Assembly: GCA_003447295.1 (NCBI GenBank)
Contig: DLZQ01000018.1
Coordinates: forward strand, 1 to 24,266
Source: Lachnospiraceae bacterium
GTDB lineage: Bacteria > Bacillota > Clostridia > Lachnospirales > Lachnospiraceae
Length of the DNA: 24,266 bases
Direction of reading: 5' to 3'
Of the stretch, positions 16,204-23,694 are shown one piece after another; the stretch's first letter is position 1; every line of letters begins with the position of its first letter. Below the pieces are notes generated by a model. The model saw only the letters and a program-made list of their open reading frames with translations. It ran no database searches and had not been told where the DNA came from. Made by a program: the position numbers and the translations under genes.

Positions 16204-16659
16204 TCAAGCACGCAGGCGAAAATCAATAGTATTTTTCATCTGCAAATACTTCTCTATCAATTTCGGCTGTATCAGCGGATACGTCCACTCCTCCGGCAGT
16301 CCGTCCAAGAGTACTATCTTCTCCATCTCGCTATGCAGTTCTGTCGCAAATTCTGTTATCTCCGCATAGCAAAGCAGCCCAAAGGATTCTTCTCCCGTAT
16401 CATTTACTCTGGTCTTCCCGGTTACAGAGTATACACACAGGGGCTTCATATCGAACCTGATTGCACCGGTTTCTTCCTGCAATTCTCTTTTCGCCGTTTC
16501 AAGAATGCTTTCACCGGCTTCTCTATGTCCACCCGGAACTTCATAGGTGTCTCTTTCTTTATGCTTGCAAAATACCCATTTGCCATTGCTCTGTGAGACG
16601 ATCACCGCAAACTTCAACAGGGAATCATCCACTGAGTCATAAAATTTTACTTCCAGCAT
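16204..16659 (-). CDS. Nudix hydrolase (canonical Nudix box)
   Basis: 151 residues from the ATG at 16659. Nudix enzymes split nucleoside diphosphates linked to another group, often damaged or surplus nucleotides. The box is complete: GHREAGESILETAKRELQEE followed by TGA fits Gx5Ex7REUxEExGU. I chose the ATG with AAGGA 6 nt upstream over the in-frame TTG at 16680, which abuts the preceding stop codon. It is the last gene of an apparent operon with a second, divergent Nudix gene and a zinc-ribbon membrane protein. The substrate is not predictable. Confidence 0.9.
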   Translation of the reverse strand: MLEVKFYDSVDDSLLKFAVIVSQSNGKWVFCKHKERDTYEVPGGHREAGESILETAKRELQEETGAIRFDMKPLCVYSVTGKTRVNDTGEESFGLLCYAEITEFATELHSEMEKIVLLDGLPEEWTYPLIQPKLIEKYLQMKNTIDFRLRA

Positions 16660-16680
16660 TTTCTTTCCTTGCCCTCTCAA

Positions 16681-17163
16681 TTAAATCTGCCTTGAAACAA
16701 AATGTACCGTTTCTTTTCTCTGCTCAAGTATGTAAGGTATCAGTTCCAATGGATATACCTTCGTGTCCTTCCTTAGTTCCTCCAGCGGAATCCAGCAGAA
16801 ATCCAGATTGATTCTCTCATGATCCAATTCATCATATCCATGAAACACCCCATCCATAGGAATACTATCGTCCATTAAATGAACATTATAATATAAGCAG
16901 ATCTGGTGGCAGGGTCTCTTTCCCCATGGAAAATAAATTTCGCCTATAGCCAGCAGATTATCTACCTCTATCTCAGCGTGAAGTTCTTCTTCAAACTCCC
17001 GTTTCAGCGTTTCCATGCTGGTCTCCATAGCCGCAACATGCCCGCCGATGATAGCATAGTCATCATTTTTCGGACGTTGCAACAGGATCTTTTCATTATG
17101 GATCAATATACCGCCAACCCTGTAGGAAAATACAAAATCATCGTTTTTAAATAGAATGTCCAT
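16681..17163 (-). CDS. Nudix hydrolase with a variant Nudix box
   Basis: 160 residues from the ATG at 17163 (MDILFKNDDFVFSYRVGGIL), chosen because GGGAG lies a few nt upstream; an ATG at 17193 would add ten residues. The Nudix box reads GHVAAMETSMETLKREFEEE then LHA, so the metal-binding Glu residues are kept but the Gly near the end is His. It is therefore probably still a pyrophosphohydrolase, with altered loop geometry. It lies 36 nt after the zinc-ribbon gene and 21 nt before the other Nudix gene. The two Nudix proteins are different enough that this is not a recent tandem copy. Confidence 0.88.
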   Translation of the reverse strand: MDILFKNDDFVFSYRVGGILIHNEKILLQRPKNDDYAIIGGHVAAMETSMETLKREFEEELHAEIEVDNLLAIGEIYFPWGKRPCHQICLYYNVHLMDDSIPMDGVFHGYDELDHERINLDFCWIPLEELRKDTKVYPLELIPYILEQRKETVHFVSRQI

Positions 17164-17199
17164 GTGATCTCCCTTCACGTCAGATATACTCATCCTGTT

Positions 17200-17988
17200 T
17201 TACCTAAACTTTAAAATCAAAACTGTTATTCCCACGGAAATCATCATAAGCCCAAGCAAAATGACCAGCGCAATAACCTTTGCATTTTTCTCCATAAATC
17301 GGATAGGTGTCCCATACTTTTCATCAATGTTTGCATCTCTTCGCTCATTCCTGATATTCTGCTCCCACTCCAGATCCTTCAGTTTCATATATTCGTCATA
17401 ATGGCGTTTTTCCAGACGGTCTTCCTCTTCGCGTACCAATAATTCCAGGTTTTCTTTATAAGAAGCCCCACAATTACTACACCCCTTTTCGTCTGTGCTT
17501 TTTCCTCTTATCTTATTATCACAGTATTCACAGGTAAATTCATAATCACTTGCAGGTTTATAAACCGGAGGCTCGCCGATTTCAAAATTGTAGTATTTAT
17601 GACGTATCAGCTTATATTTTTGAATTGCCTGCATTGTAGTACTTATATATTCCGTTTCCTGTGTAATGGCTTCTTCCTGGGATTTCATATACTCTAAATA
17701 CCTTTGATGCATGGCCCGTTTCTTTAACTGATACTCCTTGTTCTTTCCAAAATTACCGCCACAGGTTGGACATTTTTCATCCGCAGAAGATACCTTGGAT
17801 CCGCAAAACTCACAGGTAAATTCAAAATTCTTCTGAAAATGATCCTTTTTGTAGGAAATGTACTTAACCGGTTTCAGGTCCTTACGTGCTCTAATGCCCG
17901 AAAAGAAAAACAAGTATATAAGTAATAACAGGCCAAAGGTAATTGCTATATTAAAAAATACTGTTGAAAACAAACTGAAAAATTCCAT
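17200..17988 (-). CDS. Membrane protein with two internal zinc ribbons, unknown function
   Basis: 262 residues; no family recognised. A membrane helix at about 9-30 and another at about 239-260 flank a cytoplasmic-type charged middle. Two four-cysteine zinc ribbons are seen: CEFCGSK with CPTCGGNF (about 59-81) and CEYCDNK with CSNCGASY (about 151-174). Each is preceded by an aromatic-FTCE lead and followed by a charged helical stretch, so the middle looks like a duplicated module. A coiled-coil-like Glu/Lys/Arg-rich region follows the second ribbon. The ATG has GAGGA 13 nt upstream, which is rather far. First gene of the operon with the two Nudix hydrolases, directly next to the mobile element. 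Confidence 0.75.
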   Translation of the reverse strand: MEFFSLFSTVFFNIAITFGLLLLIYLFFFSGIRARKDLKPVKYISYKKDHFQKNFEFTCEFCGSKVSSADEKCPTCGGNFGKNKEYQLKKRAMHQRYLEYMKSQEEAITQETEYISTTMQAIQKYKLIRHKYYNFEIGEPPVYKPASDYEFTCEYCDNKIRGKSTDEKGCSNCGASYKENLELLVREEEDRLEKRHYDEYMKLKDLEWEQNIRNERRDANIDEKYGTPIRFMEKNAKVIALVILLGLMMISVGITVLILKFR

Positions 17989-18144
17989 AATAATGTGTCA
18001 TTCCTCTTTCGTATTAAATATAATTCTTAACTAATCATATCATAGTAAATCCTATTTTTCATCTAAATCCTAAGAATGTACTGATTACAACTCTTGATAC
18101 TTTGCTGATGTGTGATAAAGAAGTAGTAGAAGTGTAAAAAATTT

Positions 18145-18184
18145 TGCCGTTCCTATCCGGCGTTTGCGCATTGCGCCGGATAGG
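18145..18184. repeat. Hairpin near the left end of the mobile element, with a 13-bp motif shared with 21892
   Basis: CCTATCCGGCG (18152-18162) and CGCCGGATAGG (18174-18184) form a perfect 11-bp stem with an 11-nt loop, 8 bp after the recombinase stop codon. On the minus strand the stem is followed by AACGGCAAAATTTTTTAC, so it may act as a terminator. The lead TGCCGTTCCTATC (18145-18157) recurs exactly at 21892-21904. Base composition changes from AT-rich to GC-rich about here, so the element end is close. Confidence 0.65.
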
Positions 18185-18192
18185 TCGGGCGG

Positions 18193-19803
18193 TCATTCGG
18201 GCAGGTCTACCTTGCCAACGAAAGAGTAATAAATATCAATGTCCTGTCTGCGTGTGCCGTTCTCGTCATAGCTGCACTCATGCACAACGATTTTCTCCAC
18301 AAACTCACGCAAAAGGGTAGGGGTAAGTTCTTCAAAGCTGGTGTACTTGCGGACAACATTCATAAACTTTTCTGCGTTTACCGTGGCTTCCTGCGCTTTG
18401 GAAAGCTCTGCCCGGATAGCGGCGGCTCTCTCTTTCAGTTCTTTCTGCTCGGCTTCATAGTCTGCCGACAGCTCCGTGAAACGCTCGTCTGAAATGCGCC
18501 CGGTCACGCTGTCCTCATACAGCCGCTTGAAGATAGCGGATAACTCGCTGATACGCTTCTCGGCGGCTTCCAGCTCCTTTTTCCTTGCGGCGTTCCTGCG
18601 CTTGCCCCCGTCCTCGTTCTGCTCGATCAGCAGCTTCATAAACCGGGCTTCGTGCTTCGCTGCATAGCTGGTGACTTTCCGCAGATTGTCGGTCACTCCG
18701 GCGGTCAACAGGTCGGTGCGGATAAAGTGCGCCGTACAGTCACGGGTACGCTTCTTGTAGCTCCCGCAGATATAACAATCCTGCTTGCGGGTGGCGTTCT
18801 GGTAACGCTGCTGGTAAAGGACGCTGCCGCAGTCGGCACAAAAGAGTATGCCGGAGAATAAGCCCACTTCATCATAGCGGTTCGGGCGTTTGCGCTGCTT
18901 GCGTAACTCCTGCACACGCTCCCACATCTGGGTGTCAATGATAGGCTCATGGTGGTTCTCGAAAATCGCCTGTTTCTCAATGGGGTTCTCTACGCTGTGC
19001 TTGGTCTTGTAGGACGGCTTCTCCGTCTTGAAGTTTACCAGACAGCCCGTGTACTCCCTGTTTTCAAGGATATGTACCACGGTATTGGTCGCCCACTTGC
19101 ACTCATAGCCGGGGTGGTAGCGGCGGGTGCTTCCCGTCCGACGGTATTCCAGCGTTCCCGGCGTGGGGATCTCCTGCTCTGTGAGCATACGGGCTATCTT
19201 GGTCGGCCCGTTCCCGGCAAGGCACAAGCTGTAAATCTGCCGCACAACAGGGGCGGCTTCCCCGTCAATGATAAAATTTTCGTCCTCGTCCATAAAGTAG
19301 CCGTATACGGGTTTGCTCGTGACGGGCTTCCCGCTCATACCCTTAGACCGTTTTACTGCTTTGATTTTCTTGCTCGTATCTCTCACCAGCCATTCGTTAA
19401 AAATGTTCCGCAGAGGGGCAAAATCATTGTCGCCCTGTGCGCTGTCCACTCCGTCATTGATAGCGATAAAGCGGACGCCTTTCTGTGGGAAAATCATTTC
19501 CGTATACATTCCCACTTGCAGATAGTTTCGCCCTAACCGTGACATATCCTTGACGATAACGGTGCCGACTTTTCCGGCTTCAATGTCCGCAAGCATGGCT
19601 TGAAAACCGGGTCTTTGGAAGTTCGCCCCAGAATAACCGTCATCTGTGTACCATTGCAGATTGGAAAAGCCGTTCTGCTTCGCATAGGTTTCAAGAATAC
19701 GCTTCTGGTTTGAAATAGAATTGCTCTCACCTTGCAGCTCGTCCTCGTGGGATAATCTCGGATAAAGGGCGGTAATAAGGTTTCGGGTGGTCTGTCTTAA
19801 CAT
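18193..19803 (-). CDS. Large serine recombinase (TnpX-like integrase/excisionase)
   Basis: 536 residues from the ATG at 19803 (MLRQTTRNLITALYPRLSHE). It catalyses excision and insertion of the element by cutting both strands through a serine, here Ser18 in YPRLS. Resolvase domain to about 150 (MSRLGRNYLQVG visible), then the recombinase domain, then a zinc ribbon (FCADCGS with CYICGSY), then a long coiled coil, the order of large serine recombinases. I prefer 19803, with GGAGG 5 nt upstream, to the ATG at 19815, which has only CGGAA. It is the last gene before the left end. An inverted repeat with a nested one lies upstream. Appears intact. Confidence 0.95.
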   Translation of the reverse strand: MLRQTTRNLITALYPRLSHEDELQGESNSISNQKRILETYAKQNGFSNLQWYTDDGYSGANFQRPGFQAMLADIEAGKVGTVIVKDMSRLGRNYLQVGMYTEMIFPQKGVRFIAINDGVDSAQGDNDFAPLRNIFNEWLVRDTSKKIKAVKRSKGMSGKPVTSKPVYGYFMDEDENFIIDGEAAPVVRQIYSLCLAGNGPTKIARMLTEQEIPTPGTLEYRRTGSTRRYHPGYECKWATNTVVHILENREYTGCLVNFKTEKPSYKTKHSVENPIEKQAIFENHHEPIIDTQMWERVQELRKQRKRPNRYDEVGLFSGILFCADCGSVLYQQRYQNATRKQDCYICGSYKKRTRDCTAHFIRTDLLTAGVTDNLRKVTSYAAKHEARFMKLLIEQNEDGGKRRNAARKKELEAAEKRISELSAIFKRLYEDSVTGRISDERFTELSADYEAEQKELKERAAAIRAELSKAQEATVNAEKFMNVVRKYTSFEELTPTLLREFVEKIVVHECSYDENGTRRQDIDIYYSFVGKVDLPE

Positions 19804-19820
19804 AGTGTCCTCCATTTCCG

Positions 19821-19879
19821 ACAGCCAGCCCCACTATTCCGTATGACTATCATACCACACGCCGGGGCTGGCTGTACAG
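19821..19879. promoter_or_regulatory. Nested inverted repeats upstream of the recombinase gene
   Basis: ACAGCCAGCCCC (19821-19832) and GGGGCTGGCTGT (19864-19875) are perfect 12-bp inverted arms. In the 31-nt loop GTATGA-CTA-TCATAC (19841-19855) is a second perfect palindrome, and on the minus strand it holds a possible extended -10, TATGAT. CTGTACAG (19872-19879) adds a small palindrome. The block lies just before the recombinase ribosome binding site and may be its promoter and operator, or an RNA switch between tnpW and the recombinase. Confidence 0.55.
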
Positions 19880-19903
19880 TCCTTTCTGCTTCTTTACGTC
19901 CCG

Positions 19904-20086
19904 TCAAATTGCCGATTTTTGTGTAGCAGCTTCCGCTTCCAGCACTTTCAGCATTTTATCGGCGGCGGTGGCGGTGGTGTCCTGCTTGAAATAGCCGGAA
20001 ACGACAAGGACAGAATTACCTATGCGGATTTCCGTCACGCAATCCGGGCGGCGGGTGCTGCGGTCATTCTTTGGGGTGTTGGTCAT
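19904..20086 (-). CDS. tnpW: Transposon-encoded protein TnpW
   Basis: 60 residues from the ATG at 20086 (MTNTPKNDRSTRRPDCVTEI). It matches the small TnpW proteins of Tn4451-like elements: a central CVTEIRIGNSVLVVSGYF strand pattern and a C-terminal helix, DKMLKVLEAEAAT. The function is unknown; position beside the recombinase suggests an accessory role in excision. AGGAGA lies 7 nt before the ATG, and the ATG overlaps the dnaC-like stop in ATGA, so the two are translationally coupled. A longer in-frame reading back to 20188 overlaps the previous gene and lacks a site. Confidence 0.85.
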   Translation of the reverse strand: MTNTPKNDRSTRRPDCVTEIRIGNSVLVVSGYFKQDTTATAADKMLKVLEAEAATQKSAI

Positions 20087-20940
20087 AGGCGGCTCTCCTT
20101 TCTGTTCATCAGCTTTTTCAGTTGTCCCATTTTCTCCTGCGCCGTGGCTTTTCGGAAGTTGCTCCCGGTAAAGCGGACAGGAGAACACATTTCAATCAGA
20201 CGGTCATAAATGCGGGCGTGGGCGGTGTCCTCCGGGTGCTGCAAGTCCTCCAGCGTGAGATTAGTCGTGACGATCAGCGGCCTGCCGCTGCGGTAACGGC
20301 TGTCAATCACGTTGTAGACCTGCTCTAAGCCGTATTCCGTTCCCCGTTCCATTCCAAAATCGTCAAGGATAAGCAGCGGGAAGCTGCAAAGTCGGGAGAT
20401 ATATTCATTCCTGCCCTCAAAGCTGGCGGCAAGGTCACCCAATATCAATGCAAAGTTTGTCATGCACACGGGGATTTCACGCTCCATAAGGGCATTTGCG
20501 ATACAGCCCGCAAAATAGCTCTTGCCTGTGCCAACGCCGCCCCATAGCAGATAGCCAATGTTGCGCTCTTTCATGGTTTCCCAGTTCTCCACATAGAAAT
20601 GGGCGTGTTCCATTTGCGGGCACTTGCCGTTGTCGTTCTCAAACGTCCAGCCCTGCATAGCCGGGTCTGTAAAGCCCCGCCGCTTCAACCGCTCGACAGT
20701 TTCAAGGTGACTGCGCTGTTTCTCTGCGGCTTCCCGTTCCTCACGCTCTGCCCGCTGGCAGTCACATTCTGCCGGGTGGCGGTCACGCCCCAGCCATGCG
20801 GCGGTTTCTTTGGGGAAATAGCCCTCTTTGGGCTTGTGGCACTTCCCGCAGTATAAAAGCCCGTCCTCGCCGGTGTAGTCCTCCGGCTCCGGCGTGGTGT
20901 CGGTCATATTCAAAATCATTTCATCAAATCCATTCGTCAT
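20083..20940 (-). CDS. DnaC/IstB-like replication ATPase (helicase loader type)
   Basis: 285 residues. The N-terminus has a probable zinc site, CGKC (31-34) with CDC (59-61), then a charged coiled stretch, then an AAA+ core: Walker A GGVGTGKS (134-141), Walker B LLILDDFG (189-196) and a sensor TTN (225-227). Such proteins load the replicative helicase on phage, plasmid or ICE origins. The ATG overlaps the replisome organiser stop in ATGA, with AAGGAGG 10 nt upstream. Together with that neighbour it forms a replication module, suggesting that the excised element can replicate for a time. Confidence 0.9.
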   Translation of the reverse strand: MTNGFDEMILNMTDTTPEPEDYTGEDGLLYCGKCHKPKEGYFPKETAAWLGRDRHPAECDCQRAEREEREAAEKQRSHLETVERLKRRGFTDPAMQGWTFENDNGKCPQMEHAHFYVENWETMKERNIGYLLWGGVGTGKSYFAGCIANALMEREIPVCMTNFALILGDLAASFEGRNEYISRLCSFPLLILDDFGMERGTEYGLEQVYNVIDSRYRSGRPLIVTTNLTLEDLQHPEDTAHARIYDRLIEMCSPVRFTGSNFRKATAQEKMGQLKKLMNRKESRL

Positions 20941-21695
20941 AAGCTCTCGCCCTCCTTACAGGTATAATCGGGTATGCCCTTTTTCGGGGCTTTCTTGGCT
21001 GCGTCCTCCTGCGCCCACTTGAAAATCGTGGCTGCATGGCTCTTGTATTTCCTCCCGCTGGAAGCGATATGGCAGGATAGGCGGTCAATGTAATACTCCC
21101 ACTTGCCGGGAAGCTCTGTTTTCAGCCCGTCAAGCTCCGTATCGGAAAGAATGACATTGTGGTATCTGCCATAGGCGGCGGGGGCGGGGTGTCCCGTTTC
21201 TAACTCTCTCTCTTTTTCTATTTCTATATCTATCTCTTTCTCTATCTCTATCTCTGGTGGACAAATGTCCGCTCGATATGGTGGACATTTGTCCGCCCCT
21301 GTCTGCGGCAGGGCTTTTTGTTCCTGCAAAGCCAGCCGCGCCCTGCGCTTGCGCTCCCCCTCGGTAGAGGACTGGCCGATTAAAAGCTCAATGTTGCTCA
21401 TGTAGAGTGCGCCGCTTGGCAAAGGCTCCACAAGCCCCAGCTTCATAAAGATTTTCAAAGCTCTCTCTACGGTACCTACCTGCTGGCGGGTAATGGTCGC
21501 AATCATCTGGGCGGTGTAGGGGATATTCTCGTCAAGCTGCAATTTCCCGCCGTTTTTCAGCGATTTCAAGTACAGCTTCAAGAGAATGTTGGAATAGATA
21601 ACGCCGTCCTGCATACTTTCCAGCAGAACGATTGCATCATCGTCAAAATAGCTCTCTTTCAGCTTGAGGTAGTAATATTTGCGGTTATCTGCCAT
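20937..21695 (-). CDS. Phage-type replisome organiser (replication initiator-like)
   Basis: 252 residues from the ATG at 21695 (MADNRKYYYLKLKESYFDDD). The first 120 residues are the winged-helix domain of phage replisome organisers, with YYYLKLKESYF and the DENIPYTAQMIATITRQQV HTH-like part. A linker with an alternating Glu/Ile/Lys run follows, and the C-terminus resembles a DnaD-like tail (SSGRKYKSHAATIFKWAQED). It should bind the element origin and recruit the adjacent DnaC-like ATPase. GGAGG lies 9 nt upstream; a longer frame to 21779 overlaps the preceding small gene. The Glu/Ile run is encoded by a simple hexamer repeat. Confidence 0.85.
   Translation of the reverse strand: MADNRKYYYLKLKESYFDDDAIVLLESMQDGVIYSNILLKLYLKSLKNGGKLQLDENIPYTAQMIATITRQQVGTVERALKIFMKLGLVEPLPSGALYMSNIELLIGQSSTEGERKRRARLALQEQKALPQTGADKCPPYRADICPPEIEIEKEIDIEIEKERELETGHPAPAAYGRYHNVILSDTELDGLKTELPGKWEYYIDRLSCHIASSGRKYKSHAATIFKWAQEDAAKKAPKKGIPDYTCKEGESL
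21208..21256. repeat. Simple TCTATC-type hexamer repeat inside the replisome organiser gene
   Basis: About eight imperfect copies of TCTATC/TCTATT/TCTTTC. Read on the minus strand they encode an alternating Glu with Ile, Lys or Asp run in the linker. Because the unit is six bases, slippage of whole units would change linker length without shifting the frame. Confidence 0.75.
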
Positions 21696-21876
21696 AGGCT
21701 GCGTCCTCCTTTTTCCAGCGTTTGGAATAATAGCGAGGGCATAGTATGATAACCGCCCGGAAGCTCTGTTTGCAGTCACGGGTGCAGCCCCGGCATAGGT
21801 CGTTGTAAGTGATACGGTTGCGGTGGTTGAGGAAGAAAGACCATTCCAGCCGCCGCTTCTTGCTCATTCTCGGCAA
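21685..21876 (-). CDS. Small cysteine-containing protein of the mobile element
   Basis: 63 residues with RNRITYNDLCRGCTRDCKQS, three cysteines in a CxxC-x3-C pattern, and a basic, aromatic-rich sequence. I know similar short proteins from related clostridial elements but no function. I chose the TTG at 21876 because AAAGGAG lies 7 nt upstream; the ATG three codons later has no well-placed site. Its end overlaps the replisome organiser start by 11 nt, so it is coupled to it. It is the first gene after the regulatory spacer and could bind metal or nucleic acid. Confidence 0.65.
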   Translation of the reverse strand: MPRMSKKRRLEWSFFLNHRNRITYNDLCRGCTRDCKQSFRAVIILCPRYYSKRWKKEDAAYGR

Positions 21877-21891
21877 TGGTAAGCTCCTTTC

Positions 21892-22056
21892 TGCCGTTCC
21901 TATCGGTGTAGCGGGATAGGGGGCATTTTCTGTATGTTCTCGGTATCATTTTCGGGCTTTTTCTGCCCTGTAAGCCCCGTTTGGAAGTCGGGGAGTATTG
22001 CGGTAAGGGTTCATATCATACCTGTATTTTTGTAGGGTTTCGGTATCATTTCGGGG
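21892..22056. promoter_or_regulatory. Regulatory spacer between relaxase and replication genes, with repeats
   Basis: This gene-free spacer holds two direct repeats exactly 100 bp apart, TCGGTATCATTTTCGGG (21940-21956) and TCGGTATCATTTCGGGG (22040-22056), and a hairpin, CCTATC (21899-21904) with GATAGG (21915-21920), whose lead TGCCGTTCCTATC repeats the one near the element's left end. On the minus strand TATGAT around 22010 could be a -10. Candidate promoter or replication-origin region of the replication operon; no site is proven. Confidence 0.45.
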
Positions 22057-22062
22057 CGGTCT

Positions 22063-23694
22063 TTAACGCTCCTGTTCACGCTTTTTCTGCTGGCTCGGTG
22101 CGCCCCTTAAAATCTGGTCGATATTGCGTCTGACTGTCTGAAGCTCCTGCGCCCGCTGGCGTTTCTCCCGGTAGTCGTTATATCCGGCGTTCTTCTGGAC
22201 GGTAAGCTGCTCAATCTCCCTTTGCAGGGCTTTGCTGGCTGGCAGCTTGGTTATTCCATGCTCCCGGAAATAACGGGCGGCTGTGTCCGCTATGATAAAA
22301 TCGCTTTCGTGCTGTTCCCGGTAGGCTCTCCGGGCTTTCTCCGATTTCTGCGCTTTCAGACCGTCACGGGCGGGCTTCGTGCCGATATAGCCCAAAAGGT
22401 TGCGCTGCAATTCCTTTTTCTCCCGGATAGCGGCTTCCAGCCCTTTCAGTCCGGCAAGGCTCTCCTGCGTGGCGGTGTTGGCTGCGGAAATGGCAGCGTC
22501 CAGCTCGTCCGGGGAAGAAAAGCCATACTGCTGGTAGAGCATGAGGGTAGCCGACATCTGTTTGAGGTTGTGCATGGTCGCCCACTTCTCATAGCCCCGT
22601 CCTTTCCCCTCGGCTCGCTTGGCGGCTATGTCTACCATGCGCTGTACAGCGTCATTGTTCGGGGCGTTTTTCGCTTCTTTTTTCGTCCGTAAGCGGTCTT
22701 TGATACTGCCGGGGTATTCCGCTATGGCTGCGGGTTTTTCGGCGGCTCTGGCGGCGTTCTGCTCCAAAACGGAGAGGACAGCAGCCCGGTCAAAATCGTC
22801 CCCCAGCTTCCGGGCGGTAATTGGCTTCGTCCTGTCCGGCGTGAGGTAACTTAGCCGCCCCCGGCTCTCCTTGACGGTCACACCATGCCGGAGAAGCAGG
22901 GCGGCAAACTCATCAAAGCCGGAAGCAGCGGCAAGGGCTTCCCGGATAGTCCGGCGCAGCTTCGCCTTATCCGTTTCAAACTTGGTCTGCCGGGGCGCGA
23001 TACCGTCCGCAGCAATAGGGGCGTTGGCTCTGTCAAGGGCAGCCTGTCCTTTCTTCTGCGCCCAATACTCACGCTCGGTAATGCGTTCTTTGCTGCCGTT
23101 CAAAAGGTCTATCTGGTAAAGCCCCTCGCTGTGGCACATCTCCATGACTTCGGCTTTCAGATAGTTCATAGCTGCGTCCGTACAGCGGTGCTTGCAGCCT
23201 GCTTTCCTGTCCGCTGGCCTGTCCATGTGGGGCAGCATGGGAACCTCCGCAATCCGCAGACTGTTAATGACGATATGCACATGGATATTTTCGGTGTGGC
23301 TGTGTCCGTCCGGGTGGGTGCAGACAAGGGCCTGGTGTCCGGGGAAATGCTCGGCGCAGAACTTCTCGCCCAGCTCCTGCGCCCGATCAACGGTCAAGCC
23401 GTTGTCCGGGCCGTCCCGTGGGTCAAAGCTGATGATGTAGTGGTGGCTCTTTACGTCCTCCCGTTTCTGGTTCTTGCCGTAGCGGAGATTGGAGCGCATA
23501 CAGGCAACGGCAAAATCCTCCCCGCCACAATTCAGAGAGGATATGCGGTAGTCTACCCTCGGTATGAGCCGCCCGTCTGCGTCAAGGGTGGGCTTCATGG
23601 TAAACTCGTCATGCTCGAATGTGAGGTATTTTTCAGCGTCCCCGTAGTTGGCATTTTTAGAGCTGATATGTTTGAGTATCGCCAACGGCTTCAC
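22063..23694 (-). CDS. Relaxase (MOBP-type mobilisation nuclease)
   Basis: 543 residues. It nicks the element at oriT and stays bound to the 5' end during transfer. Visible are a Tyr-containing N-terminus (NYGDAEKYL, candidate Tyr17 or Tyr23), SHHYIISFDP (83-92), and the metal-binding triad in HSHTENIHVHIVIN (131-144). The C-terminal half is a long Lys/Arg/Glu-rich helical tail. The start is a GTG at 23694 inside the mobC end (38-nt overlap) with only a weak ribosome binding site, so coupling to mobC is likely. No secretion coupling protein is seen, so transfer needs a helper. Confidence 0.92.
   Translation of the reverse strand: MKPLAILKHISSKNANYGDAEKYLTFEHDEFTMKPTLDADGRLIPRVDYRISSLNCGGEDFAVACMRSNLRYGKNQKREDVKSHHYIISFDPRDGPDNGLTVDRAQELGEKFCAEHFPGHQALVCTHPDGHSHTENIHVHIVINSLRIAEVPMLPHMDRPADRKAGCKHRCTDAAMNYLKAEVMEMCHSEGLYQIDLLNGSKERITEREYWAQKKGQAALDRANAPIAADGIAPRQTKFETDKAKLRRTIREALAAASGFDEFAALLLRHGVTVKESRGRLSYLTPDRTKPITARKLGDDFDRAAVLSVLEQNAARAAEKPAAIAEYPGSIKDRLRTKKEAKNAPNNDAVQRMVDIAAKRAEGKGRGYEKWATMHNLKQMSATLMLYQQYGFSSPDELDAAISAANTATQESLAGLKGLEAAIREKKELQRNLLGYIGTKPARDGLKAQKSEKARRAYREQHESDFIIADTAARYFREHGITKLPASKALQREIEQLTVQKNAGYNDYREKRQRAQELQTVRRNIDQILRGAPSQQKKREQER

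Noticed and set aside
17989..18192. Exact left attachment site of the mobile element
   Set aside because: Without the right end or an empty-site sequence the short core shared by large serine recombinase sites cannot be identified.
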